Positions 18,914 to 27,652 of a stretch of 64,000 nt of DNA are shown here, piece by piece (position 1 is the stretch's first letter; each line of letters opens with the position of its first letter). Position numbers and translations under genes: made by a program. Under the pieces are notes generated by a model. It was given only the letters and a program-made list of their open reading frames with translations, ran no database searches and was not told the origin of the DNA. The stretch is from ELB16-189 sp018266435. Its GTDB lineage: Bacteria; Bacteroidota; Bacteroidia; Cytophagales; Cyclobacteriaceae. The stretch lies in contig CP126125.1 of NCBI GenBank assembly GCA_030123525.1, forward strand, positions 496,001 through 560,000, given 5' to 3'.

Positions 18914-21709
18914 ATGAGAATTATTGCTGCCTTCTTCCTCTGTGTGGCCATGGCTACTTCAGCCTACTGCCAATTTGATATGCTCAAGAAAAAAATTATT
19001 GACAAGGGTAAAAAAGTGATTACCCAAAGCGCAGACAGAAGCCGTGATAAACTTGACTCGGTAGATTTTAATTACGCCATTTCTGTAATCGATAATGCGG
19101 GCATGATGAACATTCAATCGGAGGGAGAAACAAGTACAAAAATTTTTGAGGAATCGTCTAATTTTTTTTTGAAGGGCTCATCCAACATGACCCAGGCACA
19201 AAAGTGTCGCAAAATACTTGATTGGGCCCAGCGCCTGTATCAGATCCGGTCGTACAAACTTGCTGAATTAAAATTTTTAGAAGCCAAAACAGCCTATGAA
19301 ACAAACTCCCTCACCAGCGATATTAATTACGGCAAAGTCATTGCCGACATGGGGCTGCTCTATGCTACCATGGGCCGGATGAATCTGGCTTCACAGTTTA
19401 CCACCGAAGCGTTATTCATCCGGGAAAAATCACCGGGAAAAGAAAGCAAGGCCTACGCTTCGTCACTTAACAACAATGCCGTGCTGGCTAAAGACCTGGG
19501 GCATTATAATGAGGCTGAGCAATATTTTCAAGAAGCACTTGCGTCTGTCAAAAAAGCATTGGGCGAATCAAGCGAAGAGTACGCGATTGTTTTAAATAAT
19601 GAAGCTATGTTTTTTGCAAAGGTAGGTCGCTTTGACCATGCCATTGAAAAACTAACCGCGGCTATTTCCATTATGGAATCAAAGGGTGTGGGTTCACAAA
19701 ATTCTGTGGGCTTTCAATCCAACCTGGCCTGGCTCTATCAGAAAACCGGGAAACTTTCGGAGGCCGAAACGATCTATTTGAAACTGGAAAAAAACCTCCG
19801 CTCACAACCCAAAAATCCTTATTACGCGGGAGTGCTTGATAACTTGGCCCTGCTCTATATACAAATGAACAAGCTTGATAAGGTAGAAGAGTATTTTAAC
19901 CAATCGGCCGGTGTGTATAAGACAAGGTTTGGAAATCAAAACCCCAACTACGCCAAAGTGCTGAACGATCTGGGCAATTTTTACCGGATGCAGGGAAAGT
20001 TTGTTGAGGCCGAACAAAAACTGAGTGAGTCGATGGCTATTCGCAAAAGTATATTAGATACTAATCATCCCGATTATGTAAAATCAGAAGAAGACTTGGG
20101 AATTTTAAATTGGAAAAAAGGAGACCTGCCTAACGCACTACCCTATTTTCAATCAGCCATGAATAAATCTTTGGATTTTGTGAACCGTTTCTTTCCGCCC
20201 ATGAGCGAAGCAGAAAAAACAAAATATTGGGATGTGCTGCAGCCCCGCTTCCAACGATTTTTCAATTATTGTTTAAGTGCCCAAGCCACCAATCCGGACA
20301 TTGCCAAAGAAATGTACAATTACCAGATTGCCACCAAAGCACTGCTGCTTAACTCGACCAATAGAATCAAGCAAGCAATATTATCAAGCGGAAACAACGA
20401 ATTAATAGCGGAGTACACCGCCTGGTTGGATAAGAAAGAAACACTGGCGCGATATTATTCACTCTCTAAACAAGAGTTGCAAGATCAAAAAATAGATTTG
20501 GCTGCACTGGAGCAGGAAGCCAACAGCATGGAGCGCTCACTCTCTCAGAAGTCAAGCGATTTTTCTCAAGGATACACAGCAGAAAAAATTGGGTTTGAAA
20601 AAATTGTTTCCCTGCTGAACGACACCGAGGCCGTAGTTGAACTAATCCGCATCAGCACGTTTGATAAAGATTTTACTAACGACTCCAGGTATGCCGCATT
20701 GGTTCTTGTCAAAAATGCCCAGCCCAAATTAATTGTTTTGGATAACGGCAATCAACTTGAAACCCGCTACTTAAAATTTTACCGCAATGCCATCCAACAA
20801 AAAATAGATGACCAGTATTCTTACAATCAGTTTTGGGGAAGAATTGAACCTGCCCTTGCCGCAAAAAAAACAATTTTTGTTTCACCGGATGGTGTTTATA
20901 ATGAAATCAACCTCAACACGTTGAAAAAATCAACGGGTGAATATGTAATCAGCAAATATGACCTGGCCTTTGTAGGAAACTCAAAAGATTTAATTGGCAT
21001 AAAAAGCACTCAGACAATTGCGCAGAAAAAAGATGCCTTCTTGCTCGGCTTTCCAGACTACGGTGGAAACACCATCAACGCATTGCCAGGAACAAAAATT
21101 GAGGTAGAGGGAATTTCAAAAATTTTAAAAACAAACGGGTATCAGATTTCAATGGCTGAACAAAACGAAGCCACCGAGGCGAAGATTAAATCCATCAAAG
21201 GAACATCGTTGATTCACATAGCAACACACGGCTATTTTATGCAAGATGGCCAAGCCGTTGGGGTTGACCTTGAAAACGCAAAAAACAATCCGCTGCTACG
21301 TTCTGGGCTGTTGTTGGCCGGTGCCGCCAAAACCACCTCCGGTGAAATGCTCCCCAACTTAGAAAGCAACGACAACGGAGTGCTTACCGCCTATGAAGCC
21401 ATGAACCTAAACCTAACCGGTACCGGGTTGATCGTACTCAGTGCTTGCGAAACCGGCCTGGGTGATATACGGGCGGGCGAAGGTGTTTATGGCTTACAGC
21501 GGGCTTTCATAGTAGCGGGGGCAAAAACATTGGTAATGAGTTTGTGGAAAGTAGATGATGCCGCCACTCAAAATTTAATGACTAATTTCTATACCAACCT
21601 GGCAAAAGGTGGAAATAAGATGAAAGCATTTAAACAAGCACAACAACAACTGATGCTCAAATACAAAGAGCCTTACTACTGGGGAGCTTTTGTAATGATT
21701 GGAATCTAA
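18914..21709 (+). CDS. Exported TPR-repeat protein with C-terminal CHAT protease domain
   Basis: About 931 residues from the ATG at 18914, which directly precedes a signal peptide (MRIIAAFFLCVAMATSAYCQ); earlier in-frame codons overlap rsmB and are unlikely. Tandem tetratricopeptide repeats fill about 95-470 (NNAVLAKDLGHYNEAEQYFQ and similar). A helical linker leads to a CHAT domain (about 640-931), a caspase-like fold. The catalytic dyad is intact: His772 in IATHGYF and Cys845 in LSACETGLG, followed by GVYGLQRAFIVAGAKTLVMS. CHAT proteases are cysteine peptidases; in other systems they cleave partner proteins. Export to the periplasm or surface is inferred. No partner or substrate is evident next to it. 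Confidence 0.9.
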   Translation: MRIIAAFFLCVAMATSAYCQFDMLKKKIIDKGKKVITQSADRSRDKLDSVDFNYAISVIDNAGMMNIQSEGETSTKIFEESSNFFLKGSSNMTQAQKCRKILDWAQRLYQIRSYKLAELKFLEAKTAYETNSLTSDINYGKVIADMGLLYATMGRMNLASQFTTEALFIREKSPGKESKAYASSLNNNAVLAKDLGHYNEAEQYFQEALASVKKALGESSEEYAIVLNNEAMFFAKVGRFDHAIEKLTAAISIMESKGVGSQNSVGFQSNLAWLYQKTGKLSEAETIYLKLEKNLRSQPKNPYYAGVLDNLALLYIQMNKLDKVEEYFNQSAGVYKTRFGNQNPNYAKVLNDLGNFYRMQGKFVEAEQKLSESMAIRKSILDTNHPDYVKSEEDLGILNWKKGDLPNALPYFQSAMNKSLDFVNRFFPPMSEAEKTKYWDVLQPRFQRFFNYCLSAQATNPDIAKEMYNYQIATKALLLNSTNRIKQAILSSGNNELIAEYTAWLDKKETLARYYSLSKQELQDQKIDLAALEQEANSMERSLSQKSSDFSQGYTAEKIGFEKIVSLLNDTEAVVELIRISTFDKDFTNDSRYAALVLVKNAQPKLIVLDNGNQLETRYLKFYRNAIQQKIDDQYSYNQFWGRIEPALAAKKTIFVSPDGVYNEINLNTLKKSTGEYVISKYDLAFVGNSKDLIGIKSTQTIAQKKDAFLLGFPDYGGNTINALPGTKIEVEGISKILKTNGYQISMAEQNEATEAKIKSIKGTSLIHIATHGYFMQDGQAVGVDLENAKNNPLLRSGLLLAGAAKTTSGEMLPNLESNDNGVLTAYEAMNLNLTGTGLIVLSACETGLGDIRAGEGVYGLQRAFIVAGAKTLVMSLWKVDDAATQNLMTNFYTNLAKGGNKMKAFKQAQQQLMLKYKEPYYWGAFVMIGI

Positions 21710-21810
21710 CCCAAGAAAGTCACAATAATTTTTTGTGTTTCATACTGCCTGTTCAGAACAATGCATTTTTTTTCTGGTCGCTGAAGTATTCTCATTTGTC
21801 AGGGCTAACC

Positions 21811-22281
21811 TTACAAGGCTTTCAATATCTCTTCAATCGTTGTTTCTCCTTTAAAGGATTTTACCAATTGCCTGCCTGCTGAGTAAATAAAAAACGATGG
21901 CGTGGGCAAGTTTCCAAAATTGCGATAAATATCGCCCGCATCGGTTCGCACGAAATGAAAATTTTTATGTTGAGCCAGTTGATAATCTTTAGCGAAGCGG
22001 GCATTGTCTTGATGCGAGGCGATAGAAATAAACCATACCTGATAGTAAGTAAATGCCTTGATGTGTTTGCCAATTTCAGCGGCTTCGCGCTGGCAATGAT
22101 CGCAGTCAGGAAAATAGAGAATTAATATATTTTTTCCGGTAAGCAGTTTGGCTGAGTGAACAAAACCTGTGGGTTCAATCAGTTTCATAGCGGGGTAATC
22201 ATTGAGGTTCAGTTGGCCATAGGCATAACCAAAAGCGGTCATACCGATTAGTGTTAGTGCTTTAGTTAGGTTTGTATTCAT
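21811..22281 (-). CDS. Exported thioredoxin-like (TlpA/redoxin) protein
   Basis: About 156 residues from the ATG at 22281 (MNTNLTKALTLIGMTAFGYA), which gives a clean signal peptide; an upstream ATG at 22302 would add seven polar residues. The thioredoxin fold shows ILILYFPDCDHCQREA with the C60-x-x-C63 pair, and NLPTPSFFIY, whose cis-Pro (TP) is required in the fold. It likely acts as a periplasmic thiol-disulfide exchanger or a thiol-dependent reductase. The CDHC centre differs from the classical CGPC and CPHC. It lies 159 bp downstream of the kinase-less histidine protein on the same strand and converges with the CHAT gene. Confidence 0.85.
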   Translation of the reverse strand: MNTNLTKALTLIGMTAFGYAYGQLNLNDYPAMKLIEPTGFVHSAKLLTGKNILILYFPDCDHCQREAAEIGKHIKAFTYYQVWFISIASHQDNARFAKDYQLAQHKNFHFVRTDAGDIYRNFGNLPTPSFFIYSAGRQLVKSFKGETTIEEILKAL

Positions 22282-22440
22282 GATGTACTTATTACTCGTC
22301 ATTTGATCTTGTGTTTCTGTGGCAGAAAAAATTCAGGCTAAGAATTAATTAAAAAAATTCATACACTTGGGCTGCAATTCATGGGCTGAAATATTACCGG
22401 CCATAGCACACACGTTTTCTTTTGATACAAGCTGAATCCG

Positions 22441-23340
22441 TTACTCCAACTCGCGGTTGATTTGTTTTACTACTTCATCTATTTCTTTGGCTTGCACTTC
22501 AATGAGATTGAAAAAACGAGGGTAATCAATCTCATTGTCTATTTTTGTGAGATGCACAAGTCCGAGCAATCGGGCCACAGGGCCACGTACATGGTGTGCG
22601 TTTGTAAAAGCATATTTAATTAACCGGTCGTTTTGTTTTTCCAGTTCGCATGTTCGTTCTTGCACCTTTTGTTCTAAATGACTGTTGAGTTGTGCCAGGT
22701 TATCTTGGCTTAGAATCAATTCTTCATTTTGAGTTTCAATTTCATTAGTCTTTTCAATCAATTCCAGGTTTTGCTCAGCCAGTACTTCCAGGTATTGATC
22801 GTACCGCTTTTTTAATATCCAGGTAGAATACGATATAAAGAAAAACAAGATGCAATACGTAATGCCTGCCACCACAATGTCACTTGCATTGGGTTTACCG
22901 TAACGAGCCGGGTGTGCAATAAGCCACGCAAAAACAACCACCATACCCAACAGAGTTAATAGTTGCATAGCGGCCAGCAGTTTTCCTTTTAGTAAAACAG
23001 AAAATCCAAAACCCACCACCATCACTACGGCCATAGATGACGTAGTAATACTGTCGGATGCAATGCTTTGATAAAACATGGCCGTGAGAATAATCAGGCC
23101 TATCAATAACACAGAAGTTTTATACTGCCCAAGACGGTACACCACCGCAGCCGAAAGAATGGCAAACAAAATAGAACCGTTTACAATCACTGACCGCTGC
23201 TCGGTCAATCGGGTAAATGCAAAGTCGGTAGCAATAACCACCAGAATACTTAAGAAGCCTAATTTCAGAAGTGACTCCAAAAATACCTCTTCAATGGGCT
23301 TGTCCCGGAGCGGTGATAGATGCCCTTTTATGGTTTCCAT
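22441..23340 (-). CDS. Membrane histidine-kinase-like protein lacking the ATPase domain
   Basis: A protein of 299 residues. Five or six predicted membrane segments (about 25-170) precede a long coiled coil (about 175-245, NLELIEKTNEIETQNEELIL). A dimerisation/phosphoacceptor H-box follows, NAHHVRGPVARLLGL (His249/His250). The protein then stops (INRELE), so the HATPase domain with its N, G1 and G2 boxes is absent, and no downstream ORF supplies it. Similar short proteins with a NAHxVRGPLAR box are known to me from Bacteroidota, so this may be a normal form and not a truncation. It could be a phosphotransfer protein or a dimerising sensor acting with another kinase. No response regulator is adjacent. 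Confidence 0.75.
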   Translation of the reverse strand: METIKGHLSPLRDKPIEEVFLESLLKLGFLSILVVIATDFAFTRLTEQRSVIVNGSILFAILSAAVVYRLGQYKTSVLLIGLIILTAMFYQSIASDSITTSSMAVVMVVGFGFSVLLKGKLLAAMQLLTLLGMVVVFAWLIAHPARYGKPNASDIVVAGITYCILFFFISYSTWILKKRYDQYLEVLAEQNLELIEKTNEIETQNEELILSQDNLAQLNSHLEQKVQERTCELEKQNDRLIKYAFTNAHHVRGPVARLLGLVHLTKIDNEIDYPRFFNLIEVQAKEIDEVVKQINRELE

Positions 23341-23589
23341 AAGAATACTTTAAGGCGATTTTTTTAGCGTGTGATAATAAAATAATTCTAAGACTTCGCC
23401 TTGATGAAATATAAGAGTAATTTTTCTTATACCACCAAGGTGCATTTTAAATTGTTGGGGCCTTACTAGTTAGTCCGCTATCCTTCGGCCATTTCTCAAT
23501 TGCCTATCTCACCCGCATGCTGCTTCAATGAGTTAGTGTAAGGGTACCGGGTAAAGGCTGTTGGGTACGGATTGGAGATACTCCTACCA

Positions 23590-25302
23590 TCAATACTCCT
23601 GAAGCCGGGGCTGCATGTTCAGTCGGATACTGACTGATGTGATGTTGTTTTTTAAATCATAAAGCCCTGAAGAACTTGTCTGATTTCTGAGCGTTTGCTT
23701 CAAGTCGATAAACAGGTTTTGTTTGAGCATGTACGAAGCCGTGAAATCAATAAAAGAAGTATGGCTTAAATCGCCTTGCCCGATAAAATTTCCGTAGTCA
23801 CTCACTCGCGAAGTATAAGGCAGCAACGGGTTAGATCCGTAGTCTTTGCCCGCTGGGTCAAGGCCTTGTTTGACAAAGAAAGCTTTGCCAATCAAGGTCA
23901 GCCGGTTGGTGGGTTGGTACCTCGCAATAAAAATATATTCATCAAAGTTGGCTCCCAGCGGGTGCCCCAACGACATATTGGTGTTGGTATAAGCAGAAGC
24001 CGATGAATCCATGGCCGAATAAACATAGGGCCGCACAATGTTGGCTTCAACCTGCAGGTCTAGATTGTGAATGTTAAATGCGTTGATGTACTTAGCTCCG
24101 AGTTGCACGGCTTGTTTGTTTCCCCACCAGCCACGCCCTCCGGTTACTTCACGCAAAACAAACTCGTTAATAAGCACTTGGCTGTATATCGAAAAGTGAT
24201 TGGCAAAATTGTATTTGGCATCGAAGCCAATGACGGCTTTATCCGATGCCCCGGCCTGGTTGACGATTGCCTTATAAAAAATAACCGGGTTGAAGTACGC
24301 GAGGTCTAAATTTCGTGAAGACATCACGGCTTCAAAAAAACCGATGTTCAAATGCTTGTTCAGGTTTAGACTCAGGTGATGGATGGCTAAGTTTTTTTTG
24401 GGAAAAAGTGTGTTGGGTACGTTGGATGTATTGTACATCATCTGAGCAAACAACAAGGTGTAATTCAGTTTCCAGATTTTGGTTGTGATGCGGGCAAACG
24501 GATAAGGTGCTGAGTAATCTGACAAAAGCAGCGAGCGGTAACCGTTGCCGAGAAACAACCGATCCTGTCCCAACTGAATATTGATGTATTTTTTATACAG
24601 ATTGAATGAAACCGCTCCTCGGGCTGTAAAAAAATCAACGCCATTTCCTTTAAAGAAATATTTGTAGAGTTTGGTCGTTGAGCCGGGAAGGGTTTTATAA
24701 AAAGACTCACCCGGCACGGCATTGTATTCCTGGATGCGATCCATGGTGTAGGTGGGGAAGAGCGCCTGGTTATCAGTCAACACGGTATAAAACCCGAGGT
24801 TTTTCCCAATGGAGCCTCGCAATTCTGCGCCTCGTGTGTTGGTAATCAGCATGTCAGGGTTAGTTGATCCGTTTACCGATTCTTTTCCGGCTGTCCAATA
24901 AATAATGGGCAATACCTGTATGTCAAATTCTTTGTCGTGGTGATTCCACAGTGCGTTTTTTTTGGTGTACAGGTTTTTGAGAAATGGTTTTTTACTTTGG
25001 CCAAAAGAAGAATCAACGTATTCCCAGTTATCAATCAGCAGGTAATTGAGGTTAAAGTGGTCTTGCCCTGATAGCAAGGTAGAATCCTTTAATCTTTGCA
25101 AGGCAAACTCGGCAATGTCTTTTCGTTGATACGGATGAAACGAACTGTGGAAACTATTAACCAACTGGTTTGACATAATTTCATAGCGATCAATTAAGTG
25201 GTAATAGTCTTTTCCGTAAGCCGGAAATGCCGATTGAGCCTTGCCGGTGAGGCCGGCCGTTACTAAAAAGATAAGGTAAATGTAAAAATGAATTGGTTTC
25301 AC
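23590..25302 (-). CDS. Wzi/RemB-like outer-membrane beta-barrel protein
   Basis: A protein of 570 residues starting at GTG (25302); the next in-frame stop lies just upstream and no ATG precedes the signal peptide (HFYIYLIFLVTAGLTGKAQ). Alternating strands run through the whole protein, for example INIQLGQDRLFLGNGYRSLL and NLNKHLNIGFFEAVM, ending SVSIRLNMQPRLQEY. The pattern GQDRLFLGNGYRSL followed by YFNPVIFYKA resembles Wzi-type capsule-assembly barrels and the gliding protein RemB of flavobacteria (recollection, not searched). Function is uncertain: surface polysaccharide attachment or a motility adhesin are both possible. A TTTATTTG box overlaps the start region, hinting at a very short leader. 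Confidence 0.65.
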   Translation of the reverse strand: MKPIHFYIYLIFLVTAGLTGKAQSAFPAYGKDYYHLIDRYEIMSNQLVNSFHSSFHPYQRKDIAEFALQRLKDSTLLSGQDHFNLNYLLIDNWEYVDSSFGQSKKPFLKNLYTKKNALWNHHDKEFDIQVLPIIYWTAGKESVNGSTNPDMLITNTRGAELRGSIGKNLGFYTVLTDNQALFPTYTMDRIQEYNAVPGESFYKTLPGSTTKLYKYFFKGNGVDFFTARGAVSFNLYKKYINIQLGQDRLFLGNGYRSLLLSDYSAPYPFARITTKIWKLNYTLLFAQMMYNTSNVPNTLFPKKNLAIHHLSLNLNKHLNIGFFEAVMSSRNLDLAYFNPVIFYKAIVNQAGASDKAVIGFDAKYNFANHFSIYSQVLINEFVLREVTGGRGWWGNKQAVQLGAKYINAFNIHNLDLQVEANIVRPYVYSAMDSSASAYTNTNMSLGHPLGANFDEYIFIARYQPTNRLTLIGKAFFVKQGLDPAGKDYGSNPLLPYTSRVSDYGNFIGQGDLSHTSFIDFTASYMLKQNLFIDLKQTLRNQTSSSGLYDLKNNITSVSIRLNMQPRLQEY

Positions 25303-25388
25303 AAGGCAAATAAAACGGTTTATGACGGCATCTTAAAGTTGAAGCAAATAATTGAACCCTGTGCAGTTGTTCGTGGCAAATGCAGGGG

Positions 25389-27176
25389 TCAGCTTCCTCC
25401 CGTTTTAAAACCCAGGGTTGGTTTTTTAGAAACTTCTTTGATCTCAAATTCTTTTACGTCATCAATCAATATGCTTTCCATCAACTCCTTGGTTCGGTCT
25501 TCTTTTTTCATAGAGGCTAAACGCAAATTTTGATTGCGCACGGATTCGGCTACAATCTGCCGCACGGTGCGCGCGTTGCCAAAATATTTGTCGCGTGTTT
25601 CGTGTAGAAAAGAAAAATATTTTTTCAGGTGCTCGATAGCTGCCATATCAGGGGTTACACTTTCTTTATGGTACAGGCTTTGTGCTATGGTAAACATATC
25701 GTCAGGCAAGTAATCTTCAAACCTGAAAAACTTGTCGAAGCGTGAGCGCAACCCCGGGTTAGAGTTGATAAAGTCGCTCATGTTTTCGGTATAGCCGGCT
25801 ACAATCACGCCAAATTTTCCACGCATATCTTCCATGCGTTTTAAAATGATGGAGATGGCCTCACCGCCAAAGTCATGTTGGGCACCGTGTTCTTGTGCCA
25901 ATGAGTAAGCTTCATCAATGAACAAAATACCGCCCATGGCTTCTTTAATTTTATCTCCAGTTTTAATAGCGGTTTGCCCCACATATCCGGCTACTAGCCC
26001 TTCGCGATCAACTTCTACCAAGTGACCTTTTTCTAAAATGCCGAGGCCTTTATAGATGCGCGCGAGGATTCGGGCTACGGTAGTTTTTCCTGTGCCCGGG
26101 TTTCCTGTAAATACTGTGTGAAGGGAAAATTTATTGAGTATGTCTTTTCCGGTTTCCTGATAAAACCGAACCAACTTCACCATTTCATTCACTTCGGTTT
26201 TTACGCTGTCTAATCCGGTGAGTGAATTCAATTCAGCCAGGCTTTCGTTCAGTAAGTCTTCCAAACTTTTATTAGGTACCTGCGGGGCTGAGTAGCCTCC
26301 GGTAGGTTTAAGAAGTTGGGTTGCATCGGTAATCATTTCGGCTTGCCCTTCGTCAGAAGTATCGCCTACTTTAAAGGGCACGGTGGCAAGAAGGTTATCC
26401 ATAAAAACAACTTCCATGGTGTAGGAATCGCTCTTCCATCGCCCGGGAGTGTCACCGCCCCAGCCCGGAAAAAGGGTGTATATTTTGTCAGCCGTGTTAG
26501 CCGGTACATAAAGCATATTGGAAGTGGTGCCTTTGTGCTGGCCGGCTTTATCGTAGAAATTAAAAAAGACTTCGGTGTAATAATCTTTGGGCGATTTGTT
26601 TTTGAAGTTAAACTCGGCCCACACAAAGCGGGTGTCTTTTTGGCTGAAGTTTTTCAGGTATTTTTTTTGAGGCAGCAGGCTGGCTTGCCCGTCTCCTTCA
26701 AAGAGTTTGATGGAGTCAATATCAAAGTAAAGATTTTCGCCCGGTTGGCTTGGCCCCATATCCTCGATGTAAAATTTTGTATCTCCCACTTTTACACCAT
26801 CAATGTAGCCTTCCCATTGATAGTCGCCTTTAAGCCAATAGGTACCCAGCGTGGCCTGGCCCCACGAATCGCGGATGTACACAATGTTTTCGTCTTTACC
26901 GATTTTGCGTTTTTGATCCAGGCTGCACAATTCATTTTTTTGACTTCCATTGATAAAGAAGCATTTGGTGGTGATGGTGCCTTCCCATTCTTCTTCATCA
27001 AAGAGTTTGTTAAAAAAAGAAAACTCCACACGCATATATGTTGTTTCGTACCGATCAAAAACCCTACGGTATTTTTTAGTGGCATCGGCCATCCATTCAT
27101 CAGAAGAGTGTACTTTTATATCTCTGAATTTGTATTTGATAAGCATGGATTTGTTTTTGTTTTCGTTGGGGTCCAT
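25389..27176 (-). CDS. CbbX/SpoVK-type AAA+ ATPase with beta-rich N-terminal half
   Basis: A protein of 595 residues. The C-terminal half is an AAA+ module of the CbbX/SpoVK group: Walker A TVFTGNPGTGKTTVARIL near residue 355, GLVAGYVGQTA pore-loop region, Walker B GGILFIDEAYSL near 413, and an Arg-finger area around NPGLRSRFDKFFRFEDY. The first about 290 residues are beta-rich, with two similar halves (aromatic-rich segments near 40-145 and 170-280, both with W-G-x-x-T or GWGGDTPGRW-like blocks), which I do not recognise as a named domain. CbbX enzymes remodel protein complexes by threading substrate tails. Here the duplicated N-terminal region may choose the substrate. No Rubisco or sporulation context exists. 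Confidence 0.8.
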   Translation of the reverse strand: MDPNENKNKSMLIKYKFRDIKVHSSDEWMADATKKYRRVFDRYETTYMRVEFSFFNKLFDEEEWEGTITTKCFFINGSQKNELCSLDQKRKIGKDENIVYIRDSWGQATLGTYWLKGDYQWEGYIDGVKVGDTKFYIEDMGPSQPGENLYFDIDSIKLFEGDGQASLLPQKKYLKNFSQKDTRFVWAEFNFKNKSPKDYYTEVFFNFYDKAGQHKGTTSNMLYVPANTADKIYTLFPGWGGDTPGRWKSDSYTMEVVFMDNLLATVPFKVGDTSDEGQAEMITDATQLLKPTGGYSAPQVPNKSLEDLLNESLAELNSLTGLDSVKTEVNEMVKLVRFYQETGKDILNKFSLHTVFTGNPGTGKTTVARILARIYKGLGILEKGHLVEVDREGLVAGYVGQTAIKTGDKIKEAMGGILFIDEAYSLAQEHGAQHDFGGEAISIILKRMEDMRGKFGVIVAGYTENMSDFINSNPGLRSRFDKFFRFEDYLPDDMFTIAQSLYHKESVTPDMAAIEHLKKYFSFLHETRDKYFGNARTVRQIVAESVRNQNLRLASMKKEDRTKELMESILIDDVKEFEIKEVSKKPTLGFKTGGS

Positions 27177-27214
27177 AAGGCTTTAGTTAAACGTACTAAA
27201 CTATGTGCAAGAAA

Positions 27215-27222
27215 CAAAATTA
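27215..27222 (-). promoter_or_regulatory. Possible -7 box (TAATTTTG) for the AAA+ gene
   Basis: A perfect TAnnTTTG match 38 bp upstream of the AAA+ start codon, in the short divergent gap shared with arfB. No TTTG lies 19 bp further upstream, so it rests on one element. Confidence 0.35.
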
Positions 27223-27240
27223 GTCAACGGGCGATAACCG

Positions 27241-27651
27241 ATGAAACCAGTTACAGCAGAAAATATAAAAAAAGAACTACGATTTACGGCTTCGCGAGCC
27301 AGCGGCCCGGGCGGCCAAAACGTAAACAAAGTAAATACAAAAATAACTTTACGCTGGGATATTCAACAATCGGCTTCTCTTTCTGTTGATCAAAAAGAAT
27401 TGTTGTTGCAGAAACTTTCGCGTTGGCTTACTTCAGAGGGCGAATTGATTTTATCAGCACAAGAAAGCCGGTCTCAGGGTGCTAACAAAGAAGAAGTAAT
27501 CCAAAAACTGGAACGCTTGCTTCAGCAGGCTTTTTTTAAAAAGAAAAAAAGAAAACCTACGAAACCCTCGCTTGCCTCTACCAAAAGGCGCGTGGACAAA
27601 AAGAAAAAGCACAGCGAAAAGAAGCAGTGGCGAAGAAAACTACTGGGGTGA
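27241..27651 (+). CDS. arfB: Peptidyl-tRNA hydrolase ArfB (ribosome rescue)
   Basis: A protein of 136 residues, typical for ArfB/YaeJ. The catalytic GGQ motif sits at residues 24-26 in SRASGPGGQNVNKVNTK, and the C-terminal third is strongly basic (KKKKRKPTKPS, KRRVDKKKKHSEKKQWRR), the tail that enters the empty mRNA channel. It frees ribosomes stalled at mRNA ends by hydrolysing peptidyl-tRNA. It lacks the codon-recognition domain of RF1/RF2, so it is not a release factor. It is divergent from the AAA+ gene and its stop codon is one base from the stop of the convergent efflux gene. Confidence 0.95.
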   Translation: MKPVTAENIKKELRFTASRASGPGGQNVNKVNTKITLRWDIQQSASLSVDQKELLLQKLSRWLTSEGELILSAQESRSQGANKEEVIQKLERLLQQAFFKKKKRKPTKPSLASTKRRVDKKKKHSEKKQWRRKLLG

Positions 27652-27652
27652 C

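Noticed and set aside
18914..21709. CHAT gene as part of a defence system
   Set aside because: No nuclease, effector or CRISPR-like partner is adjacent and the product carries a signal peptide, so a phage-defence role is not supported.
21721..21737. Weak hairpin CACAA/TTGTG after the CHAT gene as a terminator
   Set aside because: The 5-bp stem is weak and the following T run is short; it does not meet the standard applied to the other terminators.
26316..27389. A long plus-strand frame opposite the AAA+ gene
   Set aside because: It is antisense to a well-supported ATPase gene and overlaps arfB in another frame; the peptide shows no domain.
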